Below are positions 7,002 through 12,442 of a stretch of DNA of 12,605 nt, in pieces. The notes under the pieces were generated by a model that had not been told where the DNA came from, did no database searches, and saw nothing but the letters and a program-made list of their open reading frames with translations. The translations under genes were made by a program, and so were the position numbers. Every line of letters starts with the position of its first letter. Positions within the stretch are counted from its first letter, which is position 1. Source of the stretch: Betaproteobacteria bacterium (lineage in GTDB: Bacteria > Pseudomonadota > Gammaproteobacteria > Burkholderiales > Burkholderiaceae_C); the NCBI GenBank assembly GCA_005884255.1, contig VBDL01000023.1:1-12605 (forward strand), written 5' to 3'.

Positions 7002-7997
7002 TTGAAGTTCTTGCAGAGGCTGCTGGCCCTCGTGCTGGTGCTGGTCGTTGCCGCCGGGGCAGCCGCCCTGTGGTGGCTGACGCGGCCGCTGCCGCTGGCG
7101 GCCGAGCGCGTCGAGCTGTCGATCGAACCGGGCACGCCGCCGCGCGACGTGGCGCTGGCCTGGGTCGCGGCGGGCGTGAAGACCGATCCGTTGTTGCTCT
7201 ACGCCTGGTTCCGCTTCTCCGGCCAGGCGCGGCGCATCCGCGCCGGCAGCTACGAGATCGGCACCGGCGCCACGCCGAGCGACCTGCTTGACAAGATGGT
7301 GCGCGGCGAAGAGACGCTCGAGACGCTGCGCCTGATCGAAGGCTGGAACTTCCGCCAGGTGCGCGCCGAGCTGGCGAAGTCGCCCTCGCTGCGCCCGCTC
7401 AGCGCGCAGATGAGCGACGAGCAGCTGATGGCCGCGATCGGCGCGCCGGGCCAGTCGCCGGAGGGCCGTTTCTTTCCAGACACCTATGCCTACAGCCGCG
7501 GTGTCAGCGACATCACCGTGCTCAAGCGTGCGCACCAGTCGATGCAGCGCCGGCTCGCTGGCGCGTGGGCCGAGCGTGATGCCAACACGCCGCTGCGCTC
7601 GATGGACGAGGCGCTGATCCTCGCGTCGATCATCGAGAAGGAAACCGGGGTGGCCACCGACCGCGCGCGCGTGGCCGGCGTGTTCAGCAACCGCCTGCGC
7701 CTGGGCATGCCCTTGCAGACCGATCCGTCGGTGATCTATGGCCTCGGCGAGGGCTTCGACGGGAACCTGCGCAAGCGCCATCTGCTCGCCGATTCGCCGT
7801 TCAACACCTACACGCGCCCGGGCCTGCCGCCGACGCCGATCGCCATGCCGGGCAAGGCCTCGCTGGTGGCCGCGGTCAAGCCGGAGTCGACGAAGGCGCT
7901 GTACTTCGTGTCTCGCGGCGACGGCAGCAGCGAATTCAGCGAAACGCTCGCCGAGCATAATCGGGCGGTCAACAAGTTCCAGCGCAATAGCAAGTAG
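7002..7997 (+). CDS. mltG: Endolytic murein transglycosylase MltG
   Basis: MltG (YceG) cleaves nascent peptidoglycan strands in the periplasm and is anchored in the inner membrane. One transmembrane helix is at about 6-26, followed by a LysM-like segment (SIEPGTPPRDV, ~40-50). The YceG catalytic region reads ILASIIEKETGVATDRARVA with the expected catalytic Glu at about 212, then NRLRLGMPLQTDPSVIYG and YTRPGLPPTPI. The start is uncertain. I prefer TTG at 7002 because GGGGAG (6988-6993) lies eight bases upstream and the product begins MKFLQRLL. TTG at 6999 is nearly equal. ATG at 6951 would add 17 residues but has no ribosome site. It is the first gene of the mltG-tmk-holB operon. Confidence 0.92.
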   Translation: MKFLQRLLALVLVLVVAAGAAALWWLTRPLPLAAERVELSIEPGTPPRDVALAWVAAGVKTDPLLLYAWFRFSGQARRIRAGSYEIGTGATPSDLLDKMVRGEETLETLRLIEGWNFRQVRAELAKSPSLRPLSAQMSDEQLMAAIGAPGQSPEGRFFPDTYAYSRGVSDITVLKRAHQSMQRRLAGAWAERDANTPLRSMDEALILASIIEKETGVATDRARVAGVFSNRLRLGMPLQTDPSVIYGLGEGFDGNLRKRHLLADSPFNTYTRPGLPPTPIAMPGKASLVAAVKPESTKALYFVSRGDGSSEFSETLAEHNRAVNKFQRNSK

Positions 7998-8611
7998 TGC
8001 CCGGGCGCTTCATCACCTTCGAAGGTATCGACGGAGCCGGCAAGTCATCGCACATCGAGGCGCTGGCCGCCGGCCTGCGCGAGCGTGGGCATCACGTGGT
8101 GGTGACGCGCGAGCCCGGCGGCACGCCGCTGGCGGAGCGCGTCCGCGAATTGGTGCTGCATGCGCCGATGGACGCGCTGACGGAAACGCTGCTGGTGTTC
8201 GCCGCTCGGCGCGACCATCTGACGGCGCAGATCGAGCCGGCACTGGCGCGCGGTGCCACCGTGCTGTGCGACCGCTTCACCGACGCCACCTTCGCCTACC
8301 AGGGCGGCGGACGCGGGTTCGATCTCGCGGTGCTGACGCAGCTCGAGCACTGGGTGCAGCAGGGGCGGCAACCCGACGTCACGTTCTGGTTCGACCTCAG
8401 CGCCGAGCTGGCCGCGCAGCGGCGGCAGGCCGCGCGCAGCCCCGATCGCTTCGAGCAGCAGGATGAAGCCTTTTTCGAGCGCGTGCGCGCCGGCTATGCG
8501 GCGCGTCGAGACGCGCAGCCGCAGCGCTTCGCCGTGATCGATGCCAGCGGCGAGCGCGAAGCCGTGTGGTCGCAGATCGCCGCCGCGATGGACAAGGGCG
8601 GCTGGTGGTAG
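7997..8611 (+). CDS. tmk: Thymidylate kinase (dTMP kinase)
   Basis: This 204-residue enzyme phosphorylates dTMP to dTDP with ATP in the dTTP pathway. The P-loop GIDGAGKS is at 10-17, REPGGTP (38-44) and CDRFTDATFAYQGGGRG (91-107) form the dTMP site, and the lid segment ARSPDRFEQQ is at about 146-155. The GTG start at 7997 shares a G with the mltG stop (TAGTG). No separate ribosome site is seen, so it is probably translationally coupled to mltG. It overlaps holB by seven bases. The length is normal for bacterial Tmk. Confidence 0.95.
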   Translation: MPGRFITFEGIDGAGKSSHIEALAAGLRERGHHVVVTREPGGTPLAERVRELVLHAPMDALTETLLVFAARRDHLTAQIEPALARGATVLCDRFTDATFAYQGGGRGFDLAVLTQLEHWVQQGRQPDVTFWFDLSAELAAQRRQAARSPDRFEQQDEAFFERVRAGYAARRDAQPQRFAVIDASGEREAVWSQIAAAMDKGGWW

Positions 8612-9651
8612 CGCCCTTGGTCGGCCCCGATGGCGCGCCGCCGCTGCCTTGGCTGGCTGCGCCGCTGCAGCGCGCGCTGCATGAGTTGCGCGGCCATGCC
8701 ACGCTGCTGCACGGCGCCGCCGGGTCCGGGCTCTTCGAGCTGGCGATGACGCTGGCGCAAGGCTGGCTGTGCGAAGCGCCGGCCGGGCAGGGCAGGCCCT
8801 GCGGACGCTGTACGAGCTGCCACCTCGCGCTCGCGCGCACACACCCCGATCTGCTGGTGCTGGTGCCCGACGCGCTGCGCGAGCGTCTCGGCTGGGGCGG
8901 CGAGGGCGACGACGAGCCGGCCGACGGCGAGGCAAAGCCGCGCGGCAAGGCCAGCCGCGAGATCCGCGTCGAGGCGGTGCGCCAGGCGATCGGATTCGCG
9001 CAGCAATCTTCGGCGCGTGGGCGGGCCAAGGCGATCGTCATCCACCCGGCCGACACGATGAACCTGGTGTCGGCCAATGCCTTGCTGAAGACGCTGGAAG
9101 AGCCGCCCGGCAGTTTGCGCCTGGTGCTGACCACCGCGTCGGCACAGGCGCTGCTGCCGACGCTGCGCAGCCGCTGCCAGGCGCTGCGCCTGGACGTGCC
9201 GCCGGCCGCCGACGCGCTGGCGTGGCTGCGCGGGCAGGGCGTTGCGGAGCCCGAGGCGCAGCTGGTCGCGATGGGCGGTCAGCCGCTGGCGGTGCTCGAC
9301 TGGCTCCTCGATGGCGGCGACGCAAAGGACTGGCCACGCCTGCCGGCGATGGTGGCGCGCGACGGTGATACCGGCCCGCTGACGGGCTGGCCGCTGCCGC
9401 GCGCGATCGATGCGCTGCTCAAGCTGTGCCACGACGCGATGGCGGTAACGGTGGGCGGCACGCCGCGCTTCTATCCGCCGGGCTCGGTGCCCGCCGGCGC
9501 TTCATTGCCGGCGTTGGTCGAATGGTTCAAGGCGCTGACGCGTGCAAGCCGGTACGACGAGCATCCGTGGAACGCCGGGCTGTTGGTCGAGGCATTGGTC
9601 ACGCAAGGGCGCCGGGCCTGGAGCGAGGCTTCGCTACACTCGCGCCCATGA
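8605..9651 (+). CDS. holB: DNA polymerase III subunit delta prime
   Basis: The delta prime subunit is part of the clamp loader that places the beta sliding clamp on DNA. In this 348-residue protein the Walker A region is degenerate (HGAAGSGLFE, ~36-45, no Lys), as expected because delta prime does not hydrolyse ATP. Four cysteines at 56, 66, 69 and 72 form the zinc module. LLKTLEEPPG (160-169) and the SRC motif (189-191) follow. An acidic loop (GEGDDEPADGEA) lies at 99-110. I chose the GTG at 8605, inside the last codons of tmk. An upstream GTG at 8566 would add 13 residues that look like tmk shadow. The stop overlaps the ATG of the small leader frame at 9648. Confidence 0.92.
   Translation: MVAPLVGPDGAPPLPWLAAPLQRALHELRGHATLLHGAAGSGLFELAMTLAQGWLCEAPAGQGRPCGRCTSCHLALARTHPDLLVLVPDALRERLGWGGEGDDEPADGEAKPRGKASREIRVEAVRQAIGFAQQSSARGRAKAIVIHPADTMNLVSANALLKTLEEPPGSLRLVLTTASAQALLPTLRSRCQALRLDVPPAADALAWLRGQGVAEPEAQLVAMGGQPLAVLDWLLDGGDAKDWPRLPAMVARDGDTGPLTGWPLPRAIDALLKLCHDAMAVTVGGTPRFYPPGSVPAGASLPALVEWFKALTRASRYDEHPWNAGLLVEALVTQGRRAWSEASLHSRP
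9635..9640 (+). promoter_or_regulatory. Candidate -10 box inside the 3' end of holB
   Basis: TACACT lies seven bases before the ATG at 9648 (TACACT-cgcgccc-ATG). This spacing would place the transcript start at or next to that ATG, giving a leaderless message for the 27-codon frame and pilZ. No clear -35 is seen, so this is only a candidate internal promoter. Confidence 0.35.
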
Positions 9652-9731
9652 GCGCAGCGCAGGGCCGCCCCAAGCAAACTTACCCCCTCGGGGGGCGGGC
9701 GCGGTACTCCGCGACCTGGGGGCACACATGA
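9648..9731 (+). CDS. Putative 27-codon leader reading frame between holB and pilZ
   Basis: This frame runs from ATG 9648 to TGA 9729-9731 and encodes 27 residues, starting MSAAQGRPKQTYPLGG and ending ATWGHT. Its ATG overlaps the holB stop (ATGA at 9648-9651) and its stop overlaps the pilZ start (ATGA at 9728-9731), so a ribosome could pass from holB through it to pilZ. The DNA holds two adjacent hairpins and a GGGGG run before the pilZ ATG. I recall similar short peptides with PKQT-PLGG and a C-terminal WG in front of other Burkholderiales genes, but that is memory, not a search. It could be a translated leader peptide, or the coding look may simply be a by-product of a repeated noncoding element. 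Confidence 0.4.
   Translation: MSAAQGRPKQTYPLGGRARYSATWGHT
9683..9713 (+). promoter_or_regulatory. Two adjacent G/C hairpins in the pilZ leader
   Basis: CCCCCTCGGGGG (9683-9694) can form a four-pair stem with a CTCG loop. Just after it, CGCGGtactCCGCG (9700-9713) is a perfect five-pair stem with a four-base loop. The sequence then runs to GGGGG (9718-9722) five bases before the pilZ ATG, which may act as the ribosome site or pair with the C run upstream. Such pairing could hide the pilZ start unless the leader frame is being translated. There is no T tract, so this is unlikely to be a terminator. Confidence 0.45.
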
Positions 9732-10126
9732 GCGACGGAACCCCCGCAGCAGCACGCACCGTAGCCGCCCCTGCCGCGCCCGGCGGCGCACGGCCGAGCG
9801 TGATCCAGCTCGTGTTCCGCGAGCGCGGCGCGCTGTATGCGGCCTACATCCCGCTGCTCACCGAAGGCGGCTTGTTCGTGCCGACGACGCGCGAATACCG
9901 GCTCGGCGAGGACATCTACCTGCTGCTCTCGCTGCCCGACGATCCGCAGCGCTATCCGGTGGCCGGCAAGGTCGCGTGGATCACGCCGGCCAATGCCTCC
10001 GGCGGCCGCACGCAGGGTGTCGGCGTGCGTTTCCCCACCGACGAGAAGACGCGTCACCTGAAGGTGAAGATCGAGGAGATCCTCGGCACCTCGATCCAAT
10101 CGGCCAAACCGACGCAGACGATCTGA
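9728..10126 (+). CDS. pilZ: Type IV pilus assembly protein PilZ
   Basis: This 132-residue PilZ-domain protein sits directly after tmk-holB, the usual location of the stand-alone PilZ that works with PilF/PilB in type IV pilus assembly. About 22 Ala/Pro-rich residues precede the domain, which starts at RPSVIQLVFRERGALYAAYIP (~23-43) and includes YLLLSLPDDPQRYPVAGKVAWITP and GVGVRFP. The c-di-GMP signature RxxxR with (D/N)xSxxG is absent, with TEGGLFV at the second site. That fits the known non-binding behaviour of this PilZ subgroup, so it probably acts by protein contact. The ATG overlaps the leader-frame stop. GGGGG five bases upstream is the only ribosome-site candidate. Confidence 0.9.
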   Translation: MSDGTPAAARTVAAPAAPGGARPSVIQLVFRERGALYAAYIPLLTEGGLFVPTTREYRLGEDIYLLLSLPDDPQRYPVAGKVAWITPANASGGRTQGVGVRFPTDEKTRHLKVKIEEILGTSIQSAKPTQTI

Positions 10127-10145
10127 CGCGGGTGCATCGGCAGGC

Positions 10146-10163
10146 GCGGGCTAACATGCCCGC
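10146..10163 (+). promoter_or_regulatory. Candidate -10 box and short inverted repeat before tatD
   Basis: TAACAT (10152-10157) lies six bases before the tatD ATG (TAACAT-gcccgc-ATG), the spacing expected for a leaderless start. It is flanked by GCGGG (10146-10150) and CCCGC (10159-10163), a five-base inverted repeat with the box in its loop. No Shine-Dalgarno site precedes tatD. A convincing -35 is not visible. Confidence 0.38.
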
Positions 10164-10958
10164 ATGTACGTCGATTCCCACTGCCATCTGAGTTTTCCCG
10201 AGCTGCACTCGCAGCTCGACGCCATCCGCCGTGCGATGGCGGACGCGCAGGTCGACCGCGCCCTGTGCATCTGCACCGCGCTGGAAGAGTTTCCGGAAGT
10301 GCACGCCCTCGCGCTGCGTTACGACAACTTCTGGGCCACCGCCGGCGTGCATCCGGACAACGAAGGCGTGCGCGAGCCCACCGTCGACGAGCTTATCGCG
10401 CTGGCGCAGCTGCCGCGCGTGGTCGGCATCGGCGAGACGGGGCTGGACTATTACCGGCTCAACGGCCGCAGCATCGACGCGATGGAATGGCAGCGCGAGC
10501 GCTTTCGCGTGCACATCCGCTCAGCACGCGCGACCGCCAAGCCGCTGGTGATCCACACCCGCAGCGCGTCGGCCGACACGCTGGCCATCCTGCGCGAGGA
10601 GGGCGGCGGCGCGGTAGGCGGCGTGTTCCACTGCTTCACCGAAACGCGGGAGGTGGCGCAGGCCGCGTTGGACCTGGGCTTTCACATCTCCTTCTCCGGC
10701 ATCCTGACCTTCAAGAATGCCGAAGACCTGCGTGAGGTAGCGCGCCTGGTGCCGCTGGACCGCTGCCTGATCGAGACCGACAGCCCCTACCTCGCGCCGG
10801 TGCCGTATCGCGGCAAGCTCAACAGTCCCGCCTACGTGCCCTGGGTGTCGCGGCAGATTGCGGCACTCAAGGGCTGCAGCGACGAAGCAGTGGCCGAGGC
10901 CACCAGCCGCAACTTCGAGCGCCTGTTCGGCGTGCCGGCTACCCCTGCAGGAGGCTGA
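10164..10958 (+). CDS. tatD: TatD family metal-dependent deoxyribonuclease
   Basis: This 264-residue TIM-barrel hydrolase is related to TatD/YcfH nucleases, which trim DNA 3' ends and act in DNA repair or turnover. All metal ligands are present: His6 and His8 in DSHCHL, Glu91 in GIGETGLDYY, His131 in VIHTRSA, His156 in FHCFTE and Asp206 in ETDSPYL. KNAEDLREV and the C-terminal ATSRNFERLFG are also typical. It starts 37 bp after pilZ, with no ribosome site. In this lineage the order holB-pilZ-tatD is common, so co-transcription with pilZ is likely even if an internal promoter exists. Confidence 0.93.
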   Translation: MYVDSHCHLSFPELHSQLDAIRRAMADAQVDRALCICTALEEFPEVHALALRYDNFWATAGVHPDNEGVREPTVDELIALAQLPRVVGIGETGLDYYRLNGRSIDAMEWQRERFRVHIRSARATAKPLVIHTRSASADTLAILREEGGGAVGGVFHCFTETREVAQAALDLGFHISFSGILTFKNAEDLREVARLVPLDRCLIETDSPYLAPVPYRGKLNSPAYVPWVSRQIAALKGCSDEAVAEATSRNFERLFGVPATPAGG

Positions 10959-10961
10959 GAC

Positions 10962-11597
10962 TTGTTCAAGCAATACTTGAGAAAACTCGCCTTTCTCATT
11001 GCTGCACTTTGGTTTTCTTCGGCAATGGCTGGGTCCTATGAGGACTTCTTCGTGGCCGTTGCCAACGATGACGCGCGGACCGTCCAGGCCCTGCTGGGGC
11101 GCGGCTTCGACCCGAACACCGTGGGTCCGAGAGGGCAGGTGCCGTTGTACGCGGCCTTGCAGGCCGGTTCGCTGAAGGTGGCAGACGCGTTGTGGCAGCA
11201 CCCCAGCCTGCAGATCGACGCGGCCAACGCGACGGGCGAGACGCCCTTGATGATGGCGGCGCTGCGCGGCCAGCTCGATTGGTGCCAGCGCTTGGTGGCG
11301 CGGGGCGCACCGGTCGACCGCAACGGCTGGACGCCGTTGCACTACGCCGCCAGCGGGCCACGGACGCAGGTGGTGGCCTGGCTATTGGACCGTGGCGCTG
11401 CGCTGGACGGCCGCTCGCCCAATGGCAGCACGCCTCTGATGATGGCTGCGGGCTATGGCGCCGAGGCCTCGGTCGAGCTGCTGCTGGCCCGCGGCGCGGA
11501 CCGGAAACTGCGCAACGACCTCGGGCTGACGGCTGCCGACTTTGCGCAACGCGCCGGCCGCGAAGCCTTGGCGAAGCGCTTGTCTCGATCGCAATAG
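10962..11597 (+). CDS. Exported ankyrin-repeat protein
   Basis: This 211-residue protein has a signal peptide (MFKQYLRKLAFLIAALWFSS then AMA-G, cleavage near residue 23), so it should be periplasmic. Four to five ankyrin repeats follow: residues ~26-57, ~58-88, ~91-120 (GETPLMMAALRGQLDWCQRL), ~121-154 (GWTPLHYAASG) and ~155-187 (GSTPLMMAAGYG), with a C-terminal cap. Ankyrin repeats bind other proteins; the partner is unknown. The start is TTG at 10962, supported by GGAGG at 10950-10954 within the tatD 3' end and by the signal peptide, which later starts would destroy. Only three bases separate it from the tatD stop, so it belongs to the same operon. Confidence 0.88.
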   Translation: MFKQYLRKLAFLIAALWFSSAMAGSYEDFFVAVANDDARTVQALLGRGFDPNTVGPRGQVPLYAALQAGSLKVADALWQHPSLQIDAANATGETPLMMAALRGQLDWCQRLVARGAPVDRNGWTPLHYAASGPRTQVVAWLLDRGAALDGRSPNGSTPLMMAAGYGAEASVELLLARGADRKLRNDLGLTAADFAQRAGREALAKRLSRSQ

Positions 11598-11736
11598 GCG
11601 GTGGGTGGCCTGGAGGCCGCGCTTACACGTGTGTCGGAATTTATCCGACCCGGCGTTTGGCGGACGGCCGACTTCAGGGATCTTGAGGCCGCGCCTACAG
11701 TGGCATCACCGATTCAGCACTGCCCTGGAGGCCGTC
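11598..11736. repeat. Intergenic region with inverted and direct repeats
   Basis: Between the ankyrin gene and the 72-residue protein lie several repeated pieces. GTCGGAatttaTCCGAC (11633-11649) is a perfect inverted repeat with 6-base arms. GAGGCCGCGCYTACA occurs at 11613-11627 and 11685-11699 with one difference. CCTGGAGGCCG occurs at 11609-11619 and again at 11724-11734, where it supplies the ribosome site of the next gene. GGCCTggAGGCC (11607-11618) is also symmetric. There is no T tract after the hairpin, so a regulatory role or repeat-driven duplication is more likely than a strong terminator. Confidence 0.5.
11696..11701 (+). promoter_or_regulatory. Candidate -10 box for the 72-residue protein gene
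   Basis: TACAGT lies 35 bases before the ATG at 11737. It sits at the end of the second GAGGCCGCGCYTACA copy; the first copy ends in TTACAC. The -35 candidate TTCAGG (11673-11678, 17-base spacing) is poor, so this remains tentative. Confidence 0.25.
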
Positions 11737-11955
11737 ATGCCCGCTGCGCACATTCCCAACCCCTTCGCGTTGATGATGAACCCGGAAGTCATCCTGCTGG
11801 CAATGGAACGCTCCGATCGCTTGGGCGGACTGCAGCGCCGTGTGTACCGACCACTGGACAAGCCGATGATCCCTCACACCGCAACCGAGGCGGAAGCCTT
11901 CGATCTGGCGGTCGATGCCGAACCCGGGGCCAGTTTCGACAATTCGGCAGACTAA
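11737..11955 (+). CDS. Small hypothetical protein, 72 aa
   Basis: The ATG at 11737 has a strong ribosome site (GGAGG at 11727-11731, five-base spacing). The protein begins with an aliphatic and methionine-rich part, IPNPFALMMNPEVILLAMER (6-25), then SDRLGGLQRRVYRPLDKP (26-43) and an acidic tail with several Glu and Asp. There is no signal peptide or clear membrane helix; the first segment could be an amphipathic helix. I do not recognise a named family, although the RPLDKP ending of the helical part seems familiar from short Burkholderiales proteins. It is monocistronic: the next gene is convergent and its stop is 22 bp away. Function unknown. Confidence 0.75.
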   Translation: MPAAHIPNPFALMMNPEVILLAMERSDRLGGLQRRVYRPLDKPMIPHTATEAEAFDLAVDAEPGASFDNSAD

Positions 11956-11977
11956 GCGGACCGGGCGGCCCCGCGTC

Positions 11978-12148
11978 TCAGCAATGGGAGCCGGCCGGGT
12001 AGAAGCTGTTGTGCGCGCGGCGCTCGTCCAGCACGCGCATGCGGCGCTCCAGGTCGTAGATGTCAGCCGATTCGGCGAGGAATTCTTCGTCGTAGGCGGG
12101 GTCGCGGCGGGCGAACAGCGTTCTAAGAAAGTCGACCAGGGTCTTCAT
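11978..12148 (-). CDS. DUF3563 family small protein, 56 aa
   Basis: Translating the minus strand from ATG 12146-12148 gives a 56-residue protein. It starts MKTLVDFLRTLFARRDPAYD, continues to YDLERRMRVLDERR (31-44) and ends PAGSHC. The FL-ES-ADIYDLERRMRxLD pattern is what I recall for DUF3563, a short proteobacterial family of unknown role. The ribosome site AAGGA is seven bases upstream. Predicted structure is a hydrophobic-basic helix followed by a charged helix. The gene is convergent with the 72-residue gene. Its upstream region holds the tandem GTAAACCCTAG repeats, which may control it. Confidence 0.78.
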   Translation of the reverse strand: MKTLVDFLRTLFARRDPAYDEEFLAESADIYDLERRMRVLDERRAHNSFYPAGSHC

Positions 12149-12185
12149 AGCGGTTCCTTGTACTGCGGGTTCCCAGTGGATGAGG

Positions 12186-12215
12186 GTAAACCCTAGTCGT
12201 CAGTGTAAACCCTAG
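12186..12215. repeat. Tandem GTAAACCCTAG repeats upstream of the DUF3563 gene
   Basis: GTAAACCCTAG occurs at 12186-12196 and 12205-12215, exactly 19 bp apart, or about two helix turns. The first lies within AGGGTaaACCCT (12183-12194), an inverted repeat with 5-base arms; the second has one mismatch in its left arm. The pair ends 38 bp upstream of the DUF3563 ATG, well placed for an operator or activator site. A looser variant, AAAAACCCTCG, is at 12243-12253. Confidence 0.5.
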
Positions 12216-12286
12216 GTTGCGATCCGGCGGGCGCAGGTCCGGGAAAAACCCTCGCGGGCACAGGCCTTGCCGCATCCGGGCCATGA

Positions 12287-12412
12287 AGCACGCAGGCGCT
12301 GTTCGGCTTTCAGCTGGTGGCGGAGTTCAACCAGCGCTTCGACGTCGTGCTCAGCGTGGGTGCATCTCGCGGCGCTGGTCCTGGTTGGAGTGGCGATCGC
12401 CTTGATTCACCA
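12287..12412 (+). pseudogene. Decayed fragment of a DUF6328-like membrane protein gene
   Basis: In one frame the sequence reads QALFGFQLVAEFNQRFDVVL (from about 12294). After a frame change near 12350-12362 it reads HLAALVLVGVAIALIHH (from 12362). Together these resemble the first membrane-associated part of DUF6328 family proteins as I recall them, in which a short LSxxEQxxL segment joins the two pieces. That joining segment is shortened here and a TGA (12284-12286) lies just upstream in the first frame. No start, upstream portion or downstream portion of the family is present, so this is a relic rather than a working gene. The family name is from memory. Confidence 0.55.
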
Positions 12413-12442
12413 CAATGTGCATTATGTAAACTTTGACAAGTT

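Noticed and set aside
6000..7958. A 652-codon minus-strand extension of ygfZ across mltG
   Set aside because: The extra N-terminal part is antisense to mltG and Arg-rich. YgfZ homologues begin near the ATG at 6938.
8494..9432. A 312-codon minus-strand frame opposite holB
   Set aside because: It is Gln/Arg/Ala-rich shadow with no recognisable motif. The plus-strand frame carries the delta prime zinc module and SRC motif.
11956..11977. Possible terminator between the convergent 72-residue and DUF3563 genes
   Set aside because: The G/C-rich CCGGGCGGCCCCG can pair only weakly and no T tract follows on either strand.
12217..12405. A 62-codon plus-strand frame over the DUF6328-like relic
   Set aside because: It is in a different frame from the two homologous pieces, has basic low-information composition and no ribosome site.
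12432..12437. TTGACA as a plus-strand -35 box
   Set aside because: No acceptable -10 hexamer follows at 16-18 bases, and the sequence runs into the antisense of the DUF59 gene.
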